Assembly (NCBI GenBank): GCA_902768335.1
Contig: CACXKR010000006.1
Coordinates: 1-51,659, forward strand
Direction of reading: 5' to 3'
Source of the DNA: an uncultured Erysipelotrichaceae bacterium
GTDB lineage: Bacteria > Bacillota_I > Bacilli_A > RFN20 > CAG-826
DNA length: 51,659 nt
Within the stretch, counting starts at the first letter, position 1. Each line of letters begins with the position of its first letter. Shown in pieces: positions 1 through 8,770 of this stretch. Both the position numbers and the translations under genes were made by a program. Under the pieces are notes generated by a model. The model saw only the letters and a program-made list of their open reading frames with translations. It was not told the origin of the DNA and ran no database searches.

Positions 1-32
1 ATAATTGAAGCTAAAATCTCTAGTTCTTATAA

Positions 33-57
33 AAGCAAAGCTTTTTGCTTCTTTTTG
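33..57 (+). terminator. Rho-independent terminator of a gene left of the window
   Basis: Stem 33-39 pairs with 44-50 (AAGCAAA/TTTGCTT) and is followed by a T-rich run. No gene in the window precedes it, so it probably ends a gene outside the left edge. Bases 1-32 show nothing else. Confidence 0.6.
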
Positions 58-95
58 TCGTATATTTTTATAAAAATTTATAAGATAATAGTTGT

Positions 96-536
96 ATGAA
101 TTATTCACCAATCAATAAAGAATTCATCAAAAAAGATAAAAGCCATTCTCAAAAAAGAATTAAACTCACCATCATGTGTATGGTTTATAAAGACGATGGT
201 TCTTTTCTAGTTGAAAATAGATTAAAAAAAGATTGGCCAGGACTGACTTTCCCGGGCGGACACGTCGAAGATGATGAATTAATAGAAGACGCTGTCATAA
301 GAGAAATGAAAGAAGAAACTGGTTTAGATTTATTCGAAGTTGAACCACGTGGTTATATCGAATGGAATGAATTTGGTGATGATGTGCGTCATTTGGCAAT
401 GCTCTTTAGAACAAACAAATACAAAGGAACTTTGAAAAGTTCGAAAGAAGGAGAGATTTTCTTTACAAAAGAAAAAGATATAGAAAAATATTTGCTCTCC
501 AACGACTTTGAAAAGATATATCAAAAACTAAAATAA
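96..536 (+). CDS. Nudix hydrolase (MutT-like)
   Basis: A 146-residue single-domain Nudix protein. The Nudix box is complete and matches GX5EX7REUXEEXGU: G55, E61, then REMKEETGL at 69-77. This loop binds the metal that hydrolyses a nucleoside diphosphate linked to another group. The substrate cannot be read from sequence; nucleotide-pool cleaning (8-oxo-dGTP type) is a family-level guess. The first ~20 residues are Lys-rich and precede the beta-strand that usually opens the fold, so Met27 is a less likely alternative start. A GATAAT box ends 6 bases before the ATG and no Shine-Dalgarno is visible, so the mRNA may be leaderless. A terminator follows directly. Confidence 0.88.
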   Translation: MNYSPINKEFIKKDKSHSQKRIKLTIMCMVYKDDGSFLVENRLKKDWPGLTFPGGHVEDDELIEDAVIREMKEETGLDLFEVEPRGYIEWNEFGDDVRHLAMLFRTNKYKGTLKSSKEGEIFFTKEKDIEKYLLSNDFEKIYQKLK

Positions 537-540
537 AAGA

Positions 541-561
541 TCGGCTGTGCCGACCTTTTTT
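541..561 (+). terminator. Terminator between convergent Nudix and plsC genes
   Basis: TCGGC-TGT-GCCGA stem followed by CC and six T. On the other strand the hairpin is also followed by a T-rich run, so it may end both convergent genes. Confidence 0.7.
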
Positions 562-1369
562 AAGCTTGTAAATATTCCTCGTAAATCTTATGTAATCTAT
601 TTGCGATTTCCACCGTGGATAGATCCATATATTCGTCAGGCTCCATGATATAGATAATATCGCAGTTTATTTTAGTGAACTTCTTAGGGAAGTTTTTATG
701 AATCATATTGGTGTTTTTAATGCCGACGCAGACAATTGGAACCCCACTTCTTTTTGCGATATTAAATGTTCCGGCATGGAATGGTAGTAATTCTAGGGTT
801 TTACTTCTTGTGCCTTCAGGGGCAACGGCAATACTAGCCTTATGTTCATTGAGAGTGTCAATTGCTTTATTGATCGCTTTAATACCTTCTTGGTCGTGTT
901 CTCGATCAACAGTAATATATCCAGCTTTATGAATCATTCCGCCGACAATTGGAATCTTTTTATTTCCGTATTTCGTAATGCAAATAAGTCTTCTAACTTT
1001 ATACATTAAAAGCATTGGATCAAAATTAGAAATATGATTATAAATGAACAAATATTCTCGGTGTTTATTTAACGTTTTAAAGCCAGTAAATTTCACTCTT
1101 GTTAGGGCTAATTGGCAAGTTAAATAATCCATTTGTCGAACAAAAAAGCCCGCAATCTTTGAGTTTCTTTTGACTTCCTTATCAACATTAACCATTTTTG
1201 CAAATGGGAATAAGAAGAATAAAGTAATGCCAAATAGAAGAACATATCCTAAAGGTATTCCAATAAGAGGAATCCAATACCAATACCACTGAGAATAGAG
1301 GCCTGTAAAGTACATTAAGCAGCCAAAACCACCCAACAACAAAACAAGATAACTAACAGCTAAAATCAT
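560..1369 (-). CDS. plsC: 1-acyl-sn-glycerol-3-phosphate acyltransferase
   Basis: A 269-residue membrane acyltransferase that acylates lysophosphatidic acid to phosphatidic acid at the cytoplasmic membrane. Two hydrophobic segments (about 3-20 and 32-56) are followed by the acyltransferase domain. The catalytic HX4D motif is H112-D117 (NHISNFD) and the second motif is EGTR at 185-188. The start lies 2 bases after the proS stop, so the two genes are co-transcribed and probably translationally coupled. Length fits the family. Confidence 0.9.
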   Translation of the reverse strand: MILAVSYLVLLLGGFGCLMYFTGLYSQWYWYWIPLIGIPLGYVLLFGITLFFLFPFAKMVNVDKEVKRNSKIAGFFVRQMDYLTCQLALTRVKFTGFKTLNKHREYLFIYNHISNFDPMLLMYKVRRLICITKYGNKKIPIVGGMIHKAGYITVDREHDQEGIKAINKAIDTLNEHKASIAVAPEGTRSKTLELLPFHAGTFNIAKRSGVPIVCVGIKNTNMIHKNFPKKFTKINCDIIYIMEPDEYMDLSTVEIANRLHKIYEEYLQA

Positions 1370-1371
1370 TT

Positions 1372-2799
1372 TTAATAAGCCCTTGCAAAAAAGACAACTT
1401 TCTCTGCTTTCTTACCACAGACAAGACATTTATGTTCAAATGGTACTTGATCAAATGGTAAACATCTTGCGGTCGCTTGATAGAGTTCTTTGATTTTATC
1501 TTCGCACTCTTGAGATCCGCACCACATCACTTTGGCGTAACCACCGCGATCAAGAATCTTTTCGAGTTCTTCTAAAGAGTGTGCTTCGGTTGTGTGATCT
1601 AAAAGATATTTGAAAGCTTTTTTATACATTTCTTCATGAATCGTTTCTAGTAGTTTAGGAAGAACGCTTTCAATTTCATTTTCATTGACAGTCAATTTTT
1701 GTCCATCGTTACGTTTAGCTAAGACACAAACGCCATTTGCAATATCTCTTGGACCAACTTCGAGCCGAACTGGAATTCCTTTCATTTCGTGTTCAGCATA
1801 TTTCCAACCTGGAGAACGATCGGAATCATCAAGTTTAACTCTTAAACCTAGTTTAGATAATTTATCTAAATATTCGTGAGCTTTCTTTAAAACATCAGGA
1901 TTTTTTTGTTGAATTGGAATGATGACAACTTGAGTTGGAGCAACCTTTGGTGGAAGCACTAGACCATTATCGTCACCATGAACCATAATAATTGAGCCTA
2001 ATAAACGAGTCGAAACACCCCAGGAAGTTTGGAATGGTGCTTGAAGTTTATTTTCACGATTCTGGAATTGAATACCAAAAGCTTTAGCAAAACCATCTCC
2101 AAAATAATGAGTTGTTCCGCTTTGAAGAGCCTTTCCGTCTGGCATCAAGGCTTCGATAGAATAAGTTTCTTTAGCACCAGCAAATTTTTCTTTATCGGTT
2201 TTGATACCTTTAACAAATGGAATGGCCAATAAATCGCGACCCATCTTGTCATAAATTTCTAACATTCTTAAAGCGTCTTTGCGAGCTTCTTCTTCGCTTT
2301 CATACATAGTATGACCTTCTTGCCAAAGGAATTCGGAACCTCTTAAGAATGGACGAGTTGTCTTTTCCCAACGAACAACAGAACACCATTGGTTATAACG
2401 TTTTGGTAAATCACGATATGACTCAATAATGTTTTTGTAATGTTCACAGAATAAAACTTCACTAGTTGGACGAATAATAAGTTCATCTTCAAGTGTGTTT
2501 TTGCCACCTTTTGTTGCAATTAGTGTTTCAGGAGCAAAACCACTGACATGATCTTTTTCTTTTTGGAATAAAGAACTAGGAATTACTAAAGGCATGTAGA
2601 CATTTTCAACCCCTACAGCTTTAAATTTTGAATCGAGATATTTTTGAATCTCTTCCCAAATAGCGTAGCCATATGGTCGATAAATAATAAAACCTTTAAC
2701 GGATGAATAATCCATTAATTCGGCTTTCTTACATACATCTGTGTACCACTGAGCAAAATCAACTTCTTGGGTGGTAATTGAACTATTTTTATTTTCCAT
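1372..2799 (-). CDS. proS: Prolyl-tRNA synthetase, type 3 (archaeal/eukaryotic-like)
   Basis: A 475-residue class II synthetase charging tRNA-Pro. Motif 2 (RWEKTTRPFLRGSEF) follows the N-terminal catalytic region without the bacterial-type editing insertion. The anticodon-binding domain is followed by a C-terminal domain with a WCGSQEC...C...CLVCGK cysteine set and the terminal ARAY. This is the ProS type 3 layout found in archaea, eukaryotes and some bacteria including Mollicutes. The Shine-Dalgarno AGGAGG lies just before the ATG. It sits 10 bases after the degenerate GGDEF/EAL gene and 2 bases before plsC. No T-box leader is present. Confidence 0.95.
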   Translation of the reverse strand: MENKNSSITTQEVDFAQWYTDVCKKAELMDYSSVKGFIIYRPYGYAIWEEIQKYLDSKFKAVGVENVYMPLVIPSSLFQKEKDHVSGFAPETLIATKGGKNTLEDELIIRPTSEVLFCEHYKNIIESYRDLPKRYNQWCSVVRWEKTTRPFLRGSEFLWQEGHTMYESEEEARKDALRMLEIYDKMGRDLLAIPFVKGIKTDKEKFAGAKETYSIEALMPDGKALQSGTTHYFGDGFAKAFGIQFQNRENKLQAPFQTSWGVSTRLLGSIIMVHGDDNGLVLPPKVAPTQVVIIPIQQKNPDVLKKAHEYLDKLSKLGLRVKLDDSDRSPGWKYAEHEMKGIPVRLEVGPRDIANGVCVLAKRNDGQKLTVNENEIESVLPKLLETIHEEMYKKAFKYLLDHTTEAHSLEELEKILDRGGYAKVMWCGSQECEDKIKELYQATARCLPFDQVPFEHKCLVCGKKAEKVVFFARAY

Positions 2800-2809
2800 A
2801 GCAAACCTC

Positions 2810-4522
2810 CTAGTTCATATTTTTAAGTTTTGTAATCGATTTTTTATTTAACGGTAAAATGTTTTCGTCTCCAGGAGCAATTGCATCGCTAGAAACAATA
2901 TCAATACCGAGTTTAATAACATATTCAACAAGCGACCAAGTTGGAATATCGATCGCTAAAATTGGACGATTATATCTAAGTAATTTTTCAATGAGAGCTT
3001 GGAAAGAAGGTAATTGTCTATTTTGAAGTTTGCGGTTAGTAATATGAGCACTGACAGATAACATAAAGAAATCAAAGATTTCATATGCGCTAGAAGGAAG
3101 AGTGGCTTCATTTTGATCAATTAATAACGCAACTTCATAACCTTTTGATTTAAATGTTTTGATTAATTGGATTGTAGAATCCATCGCTTCTGTCGACAAA
3201 TCTAATATTTCAGGTTCGCTGAAGATTAAGACGATATTGGCTTCTTTTATAGAAGAAATGTGCGAAAAAGTACGGTTAACATATCCAATTTCATTAATAG
3301 ATAGTGGGAAGAATAGTTTTAATGAAACACCATCTCTTTGTTGAATGAACCTAGATATTGAGTTTCTTGCAATCGTTGCAAAAAGCTCTTTATCATCTTC
3401 GGTACGGATTGCGTATGCTTTGAGTTCATCGATTGAATCGAACAACGAATCTAAAGGTTCGAAATGTGCTTGGTAACCGAGCATTCTACTTTTTGCAGCA
3501 TTATAAATTGGTTGATAGGTGTAGCGAATCTTCTTATCTTGAATGATTCTTTCAACTTCAGTTCGATAATGAAGAACGTCTCCCTCAGGATTGATCTTTT
3601 TACCTTCTTCGAAGATGAGGAAATCTTTGCCATCTTCTTTTGCAACTTGGCTTAGTTCAACAACTGAATCGATTAGCGAATCTATTGAATTATAGAAATA
3701 CTTATTCTCAGCAACCCCGAATGAAAAACCAACTGTATCCGTTTCCGAAGAAATCATTAAAAGGCGGTTTATTTCATTTCTTAATGTATTAATAAAGGCA
3801 AGCATATTGGTTCTTTGTGAAATCTTAAGATCGGAAATGATTAATTTATTATCTCCATGCTCAATCATTGGACGATATGGAGTTATATAAGGCACTAGAA
3901 CATTTTTGATTTGTGAAAAAAGTAGATGAGGAATCTCTTCTTCTAAAGTTCTTTTATTAAAGAAATCAATAGCAAAGGTAACTCCTTTTGGCTGATGATT
4001 GGCGTTTAAACAAGCAATAAATTTTTCTCTAGACAAAAACTTTCTAACTTTAATATTTTTGGTTTTAGTCGCGTACATATACTTGAGTATGTAAGATTCG
4101 AGATAGATGATATCTTTGGTGTGATCAACTTTCGTAACTTGAAGCAAGGAAAAATAACTCTTTTTATTGAAGTTAATCAAAACATTGATCTCTAAATATT
4201 TGGGGGTGTTAGGTGTGTCATCTAAAAGGTCACCGACCCAAGTAATGATTTTATCTCTTTCATTAGCGGGGAATTGATTATAGAAAGCAGTAATAGTCGA
4301 GGTTTTCTTTCTTTGTAGTCTCGAACGATTGAAATAACGAACTCGATCGTTTTTTGCATCAATAATAAAAACTCTTAAAGAATTTGAAGTTTCATAAATG
4401 TCGTTTTTGTAACGCTTCGAGGATGTTTGGGCAAGAATGAATGAGATAATTAGAACAATTAAAACAACGCCTAATAAGGCAACCCCACTAAGAATTAAGA
4501 TATTTTCAAGCGACATTTCCAT
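2810..4522 (-). CDS. Membrane-anchored degenerate GGDEF/EAL-domain protein
   Basis: A 570-residue protein: one N-terminal transmembrane helix (about 8-31), a PAS-like stretch (about 45-145), a GGDEF-like domain (about 155-305) and an EAL-like domain (about 325-560). The GGDEF signature site reads HGDNK (222-226). The EAL site reads QAH (351-353) in a context like YQPIY...LGYQAHFEP, and the DDFG metal motif is replaced by IDQNE. Domain assignment rests on the typical phrasing around these sites. It looks catalytically dead and more likely acts as a c-di-GMP or nucleotide sensor or a scaffold. It heads the operon with proS and plsC. No Shine-Dalgarno is visible; Met3 is an alternative start. 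Confidence 0.65.
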   Translation of the reverse strand: MEMSLENILILSGVALLGVVLIVLIISFILAQTSSKRYKNDIYETSNSLRVFIIDAKNDRVRYFNRSRLQRKKTSTITAFYNQFPANERDKIITWVGDLLDDTPNTPKYLEINVLINFNKKSYFSLLQVTKVDHTKDIIYLESYILKYMYATKTKNIKVRKFLSREKFIACLNANHQPKGVTFAIDFFNKRTLEEEIPHLLFSQIKNVLVPYITPYRPMIEHGDNKLIISDLKISQRTNMLAFINTLRNEINRLLMISSETDTVGFSFGVAENKYFYNSIDSLIDSVVELSQVAKEDGKDFLIFEEGKKINPEGDVLHYRTEVERIIQDKKIRYTYQPIYNAAKSRMLGYQAHFEPLDSLFDSIDELKAYAIRTEDDKELFATIARNSISRFIQQRDGVSLKLFFPLSINEIGYVNRTFSHISSIKEANIVLIFSEPEILDLSTEAMDSTIQLIKTFKSKGYEVALLIDQNEATLPSSAYEIFDFFMLSVSAHITNRKLQNRQLPSFQALIEKLLRYNRPILAIDIPTWSLVEYVIKLGIDIVSSDAIAPGDENILPLNKKSITKLKNMN

Positions 4523-4693
4523 TTTATAAATAACGTAGTTTCAATTATACACGATTAGAAAACTTATACAATTAAAGTTATATCTAATAAGATTGCTCAA
4601 TCTAAGATTGTTAGACGTTATATTTGAATAACTATAAGCTATAGAAATTACTAAACAAAAGATAAAGGTCTATGCTATAATTTACTTCGCGAC

Positions 4694-4784
4694 GGAGGAA
4701 TACCCAAGCGGCTGAAGGGGCTGGTTTCGAAAACCGGTAGGAGGTGCAAGCCTCGCAGGGGTTCAAATCCCTTTTCCTCCGCCA
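4694..4784 (+). tRNA. tRNA-Ser (CGA)
   Basis: Acceptor GGAGGAA/TTCCTCC, anticodon loop TTCGAAA (anticodon CGA), long variable arm typical of tRNA-Ser, T-loop TTCAAAT, discriminator G and encoded CCA. Confidence 0.97.
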
Positions 4785-4792
4785 GAAAAATT

Positions 4793-4816
4793 ATCGGTAA
4801 TTGCCGATTTTTTTTA
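4793..4816 (+). terminator. Terminator after tRNA-Ser(CGA)
   Basis: ATCGG/CCGAT hairpin followed by an uninterrupted T run, just after the tRNA CCA end. Confidence 0.75.
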
Positions 4817-4834
4817 TTTAAATTGCCGCAAATC

Positions 4835-5341
4835 TCAGATATTTTCAGTATTTTTGAATGGTATAACTTGCTCAAAAAGTAAGATAGAAATAGCTATTCC
4901 AAAACCAAGCAAATAACCACCAAAATCAATCAAAATATCAATGAATGAGCCGAAACGATCTGGAGTGAAAATCTGGATAAATTCTGAAACACTAGCGACC
5001 AATAAGCCGAGTAGTAAAGTTAATAAAAAGAAAAACAAATTAGTTTTAGATTTCAAATCTTTCAAAAAGAAGTAGGCTGTAAAGGTTGAAACAAATCCAT
5101 CGACAGCAAACAAACCAAAATGTCCGATTAATTTTCTAATAATTGAGGCGAAGTTATCAAAATTTGAATCATTTATGTAGTTAGGAGAGAAAAAATTAAT
5201 CACACTGGCAAATGTTTTAGAAAACCATCCAGATTCTTGGCTAGAAACAGTCCCGTTAATACAAGCGTTCACAATAATAAAAACGTTAACCAAAACGGTT
5301 AGCGTCAACAAAGTGTATTTTAAAATTGTATCTTTTTTCAT
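4835..5341 (-). CDS. VanZ-like family membrane protein
   Basis: A 168-residue integral membrane protein with about four hydrophobic helices. It carries the VanZ-type signatures RKLIGHFGLF, SEFIQIF, and the DR...D...G pattern near the C-terminus. VanZ relatives are linked to teicoplanin resistance and envelope physiology, but the biochemical role is unknown. The start codon overlaps the yitT stop (TAATG), so it is translated from the same mRNA. Confidence 0.82.
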   Translation of the reverse strand: MKKDTILKYTLLTLTVLVNVFIIVNACINGTVSSQESGWFSKTFASVINFFSPNYINDSNFDNFASIIRKLIGHFGLFAVDGFVSTFTAYFFLKDLKSKTNLFFFLLTLLLGLLVASVSEFIQIFTPDRFGSFIDILIDFGGYLLGFGIAISILLFEQVIPFKNTENI

Positions 5342-6375
5342 TATCTAACTGGTCTGGAATAGAAGTGTCCATAAACCTGATTTAGAGGAGTGACATTGAT
5401 GAAACTTTTTGGGTCAATTTGTCGAATAGTTTTAATGACATGTTTCATCTCTAGAGAAGAAATAACCATGTAAATCATGAGGCGATCTTCGCCAGAGAAA
5501 GCACCTTTTGCATTAAGAATAGTTGCGCCATGAGGAACAGATGCTAAAAGGTAGGTTGGAAGATCTTTATTGCTAGTGATGATTTGAAGTTGAACTTTTT
5601 TATTTCTAACATTAATCACATCGACTACCAACATCACTGTTAATAAATAAACAATTGAGAACCACATGCTCCCAACTGCAACGGCCCAAGGTTGTAAAGT
5701 AATATCGTTGATAACCAAAGGAGTTCCACCTTTAATAGCAGTTAAAATTGTAAATGTTCCGATAATAACGGAATTGATGATAACTCCGTATTTTCCTGCG
5801 GAAGTTGATTTACGAAGCGAAACAAAATACGAGACGATATCAAAACCTCCGGCAGATGTTTCCCACTTATAGGCAACCGCGCTTGATAAACCTGTACAAA
5901 TTCCTGCGAATAACGCTCTTGGGAGCATGCCTCCATATTGGCTAACATATAACGCGATATGCATGAATAATTCGCCATGGAAAATATTTGAAAATAAGAA
6001 CGCTGAGCCAACATTGACAAGAGTAAAAAACGCAAAGCGTTTACCTATGCCAACGAAAGCTAAAATAATCAATGGAGCATTAACTGTTAAATAAGCTAGC
6101 GAGAATACAAGCGAACGATTCGCTATATCTACGTGGCACGTTTCGAGTATAAGCACAAACACCTGTGCAACGCCAGACGAACCTCCTGAAACAAGCGTGA
6201 CTGTTCCGGTTAATCCTAATGCGGCCGGGTCAAGAAAACAGTTAACACCAAATACGAAGATAGCGGCAGAAAAGACCGACATTACAAAAGTAACGCCATA
6301 ATCGATCGCATATTTAAGCCAAATATGGTTATAAATATAAGAATTAATTTTCTGTTTGGTTGTTCGCTTCGACAT
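5341..6375 (-). CDS. YitT family membrane protein (DUF161 plus DUF2179)
   Basis: A 344-residue protein. About five to six transmembrane helices (about 25-255) form the YitT/DUF161 part, including the characteristic SAGGFD...KYG stretch. A soluble C-terminal DUF2179 domain follows (about 270-335: QIITSNKDLPTYLL...GAFSGEDR...MIYMVISSLEM). Members are probable transporters of unknown substrate; the soluble domain may bind a regulatory ligand. It is first in a two-gene operon with the VanZ-like gene, divergent from the thioredoxin-like gene. Confidence 0.88.
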   Translation of the reverse strand: MSKRTTKQKINSYIYNHIWLKYAIDYGVTFVMSVFSAAIFVFGVNCFLDPAALGLTGTVTLVSGGSSGVAQVFVLILETCHVDIANRSLVFSLAYLTVNAPLIILAFVGIGKRFAFFTLVNVGSAFLFSNIFHGELFMHIALYVSQYGGMLPRALFAGICTGLSSAVAYKWETSAGGFDIVSYFVSLRKSTSAGKYGVIINSVIIGTFTILTAIKGGTPLVINDITLQPWAVAVGSMWFSIVYLLTVMLVVDVINVRNKKVQLQIITSNKDLPTYLLASVPHGATILNAKGAFSGEDRLMIYMVISSLEMKHVIKTIRQIDPKSFINVTPLNQVYGHFYSRPVR

Positions 6376-6435
6376 ATTACGAGCAATATTGTATTCTCAT
6401 TATCAATTTTTGAGTAGAGTTTTTTAAAAATCTTT

Positions 6436-6449
6436 AGACATTAATGTCT
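6436..6449. promoter_or_regulatory. Perfect 14-bp palindrome in a divergent intergenic region
   Basis: AGACATTAATGTCT is self-complementary. It lies 15 bases upstream of the -35 box of the thioredoxin-like gene and between that gene and yitT. No T run follows on either strand, so a protein-binding site is more likely than a terminator. Confidence 0.45.
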
Positions 6450-6464
6450 TGAAAAAATAATCCA

Positions 6465-6493
6465 TTGTATCTATATTTATATAGTGCTAAAAT
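6465..6493 (+). promoter_or_regulatory. Sigma-A-type promoter of the thioredoxin-like gene
   Basis: TTGTAT, 17-base spacer, TAAAAT. A GGAGGAAAC ribosome binding site follows before the ATG at 6524. Confidence 0.65.
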
Positions 6494-6523
6494 AACTTTC
6501 GCATAATTTCGGAGGAAACTTGT

Positions 6524-7321
6524 ATGGTAGTTTTAACAGCAATAGGAGCATTCTTCAAAAAAATCTGGGACTGGATTAGACAAACAGCCTGGGTTCAACC
6601 ACTTTTAATCGTTGGTATCATCTTTGGTATCATTTTCTCAATTCCTGCCATCGTAAATGCCATCAAAAACGCTCAAGAAGAAGCTGCCGCAGTCGAAAAA
6701 TACTATCACAACTACCAATTATCTCTTGAAGGTGCAAGCGAATCCGAAGCTGATAAAACCACCAAACTCATTTTTGATGCAATGGAAAATCCAAGCGAGG
6801 AAAATGTTAAGGCTGTCACCGATAAAGTTGGAGCAAACAAATTCTTCTTTGTTTATGTCGAAGATAACTGCGAGCATTGTTTAAACAACAAATATGGTTT
6901 CGATTATCTCGAAAAACATTGGAGTGATTTTGTAACCGATGGTTCTTCATTTAAATTAGCATCTGTTTTTGCTGATGAAATTACTTCAGAAACAACCGCT
7001 GATAAATCTGCTTTCATCCAATACATGGAACGCAAACCAGAATTCTTTGAAGCCGCCGGTGCTGCTGCATATAACAGCGATTTCTATGAATTAAAAGGAA
7101 TTGCCGAATCTGATATCGATATCTTATCAGAAGCAAACTACGAATTATTCACATGTCCTGTCATCATGCTTGTCGATTTCACCGACAAAGTTGATGAAAA
7201 GGGTATCACTGAAGTTATCGTTGGAGACATTCAAGGTGAATCGGATTTAGATAAAGCTAAATTCCTTCTCCACTGCTGGAATCACACTGACGAATTCTCA
7301 ATCAATAACAAAACTGAATAG
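6524..7321 (+). CDS. Membrane-anchored thioredoxin-like protein
   Basis: A 265-residue protein with an amphipathic N-terminus, one transmembrane helix (about 23-46), then a domain with thioredoxin-fold hallmarks. These are a beta-strand FFFVYVED ending in C116-E-H-C119, and later TCPVIMLVDF where a cis-proline normally faces the CXXC. It probably works outside the membrane in disulfide chemistry or as a redox sensor. The fold call rests on these motifs only; overall similarity to known thioredoxins is low. It has a strong GGAGGA site, its own promoter and its own terminator, so it is monocistronic. Confidence 0.6.
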   Translation: MVVLTAIGAFFKKIWDWIRQTAWVQPLLIVGIIFGIIFSIPAIVNAIKNAQEEAAAVEKYYHNYQLSLEGASESEADKTTKLIFDAMENPSEENVKAVTDKVGANKFFFVYVEDNCEHCLNNKYGFDYLEKHWSDFVTDGSSFKLASVFADEITSETTADKSAFIQYMERKPEFFEAAGAAAYNSDFYELKGIAESDIDILSEANYELFTCPVIMLVDFTDKVDEKGITEVIVGDIQGESDLDKAKFLLHCWNHTDEFSINNKTE

Positions 7322-7340
7322 TTAAATATTTATATTTAAA

Positions 7341-7364
7341 AAGCTGGGTTATCCCAGCTTTTTT
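7341..7364 (+). terminator. Terminator of the thioredoxin-like gene
   Basis: Stem of seven to eight pairs (AGCTGGG/CCCAGCT, loop TTAT) followed by six T. Confidence 0.9.
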
Positions 7365-7376
7365 CGTATCTGCTAT

Positions 7377-7850
7377 TTATTTCTTTCTATACATTTTAAC
7401 AACTGATTCTGGAACCAGTTTAGAGATGTCTACACCTTTATGATAAAGTTCATCGATTGAACTAGAAGAAATAAAACTCGTTTCAGCATGGCTCATGAAG
7501 AACACCATGTCGATGGAATCATCAATAAACTCATTGGAAGCAGATAATGAGAATTCATATTCAAAATCAGTAACTGCGCGAAGACCACGAATAAGACAAG
7601 TCGCTCCATGCTTTTTAGCGTATTCGACAGATAATCCGGTTGTCGAATCAACTTTGACGCCTTTTAAATCTTTTGTGGCTTCTTCAATCATTTCGATTCT
7701 TTCTTGCTCACTAAATTTAGTTTTCTTTTCTGGATTAACAGCGACCAAAACTATTACTTCATCAAAAACCTTAAGGGCGCGTTTAAGAACATCAAGATGT
7801 CCATTGGTAATAGGATCGAACGAACCTGGATAAATTGCTCTTTTCATCAT
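7377..7850 (-). CDS. coaD: Phosphopantetheine adenylyltransferase
   Basis: A 157-residue enzyme for the penultimate step of coenzyme A synthesis, adenylating 4'-phosphopantetheine. The nucleotidyltransferase motif YPGSFDPITNGHLD is at the N-terminus and the ISSSSIDE stretch near the C-terminus; length is typical. It starts inside the rsmD stop (TAATG). The rsmD-coaD pair is a common Firmicutes arrangement. Confidence 0.95.
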   Translation of the reverse strand: MMKRAIYPGSFDPITNGHLDVLKRALKVFDEVIVLVAVNPEKKTKFSEQERIEMIEEATKDLKGVKVDSTTGLSVEYAKKHGATCLIRGLRAVTDFEYEFSLSASNEFIDDSIDMVFFMSHAETSFISSSSIDELYHKGVDISKLVPESVVKMYRKK

Positions 7851-8392
7851 TATTTCCTCAATATATATATTTTAGCGAGACCATAATTATATTGTTTAAC
7901 TTTTTTATAATTATTCTCAGCGATATTTAACTCTTTTTCCGATTCTAAAACTATAATCGAATCTTTATTTAAAAGACCTCTTTTTTCCAACAAATCTAAG
8001 ACATTTTGATAGACATCTAATTTGTAAGGGGGATCCATAAAAACGATATCGAAGGTCTTAGTGGATGTTTCTAAATAACTAATACAGTCACTAAGAATAA
8101 CTTCAAATCTATTTTCTTTTAGATTAGTAGCATTTCTTTTAATGACATCAACCGCTTCTTTTTGATTATCCACAAAGGTGACAAATGAAGCGTTTCTTGA
8201 AAGAGATTCAAAACCATAGCTTCCCGAACCAGAAAACAAATCAAGAATTTTCTTGTTTTCAATTTCATATCCCAGCGCATTAAAAACTGCTGCTCTAACT
8301 TTATCCATCGTTGGTTTTGTTAAACCAGTTGATGGGGTTTCTAATTTTCTAGAACGATATGTGCCACCAGTGATTCTAATCATCTTAGGCAT
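7850..8392 (-). CDS. rsmD: 16S rRNA (guanine966-N2)-methyltransferase
   Basis: A 180-residue Rossmann methyltransferase. It shows an SAM-binding LDLFSGSGSYGFE motif and the N2-guanine signature DPPY, and begins in RsmD style (MIRITGGTYRSRKL). The codon at 8383, which forms an ATGA overlap with the upstream gene's stop, may be the real start and would give 177 residues. It is coupled to coaD downstream and the YlbF-like gene upstream. Confidence 0.93.
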   Translation of the reverse strand: MPKMIRITGGTYRSRKLETPSTGLTKPTMDKVRAAVFNALGYEIENKKILDLFSGSGSYGFESLSRNASFVTFVDNQKEAVDVIKRNATNLKENRFEVILSDCISYLETSTKTFDIVFMDPPYKLDVYQNVLDLLEKRGLLNKDSIIVLESEKELNIAENNYKKVKQYNYGLAKIYILRK

Positions 8393-8739
8393 CTCTTTTC
8401 TGGAGCAAATTTATCAAATAATGCTTCATTGATTTTTTGATACATTTCCTGCACTTCTTTGAAAGCTTTATTGTATTCTTGCACTAAAGGGTTTAAATCT
8501 AGATTTAATTTAGCCTGATGTAACTTCTTTTGAGCCTCTTGAACTTCCTTTGAACCTTCTTTAAAAAATCTCAGTGCATCTTCATATTCGCTAATAGCGA
8601 CATTCTTTCGATAAGCAAGCTTCATCACCCCTTCATCGTTATTCATTTTTTCATCCAATTCATTCAGTTTTAAAACTCGCGGATCATTCTCAAGTGATTC
8701 TCGTAATCTATTTAAAGAATCTAGAAGTGCATCGTTCAT
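8380..8739 (-). CDS. YlbF/YmcA family protein
   Basis: A 119-residue, highly helical, charged protein resembling the YlbF/YmcA (DUF964) family. In Bacillus subtilis these form the Y-complex that affects RNase Y. The family call rests on size, helical pattern and position beside rsmD-coaD. The frame is open further upstream, but that extension would run into the divergent def gene, so the Met at 8739 is chosen. It overlaps rsmD by 4 or 13 bases depending on the rsmD start. Confidence 0.7.
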   Translation of the reverse strand: MNDALLDSLNRLRESLENDPRVLKLNELDEKMNNDEGVMKLAYRKNVAISEYEDALRFFKEGSKEVQEAQKKLHQAKLNLDLNPLVQEYNKAFKEVQEMYQKINEALFDKFAPEKRCLR

Positions 8740-8770
8740 GAAATATATGTTATCAAATTTGTATCTAATA

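Noticed and set aside
4675-4875. Minus-strand frame across tRNA-Ser(CGA)
   Set aside because: Its sequence (EEKGFEPLRG-type) is the well-known translation of an antisense tRNA; the tRNA itself is perfect.
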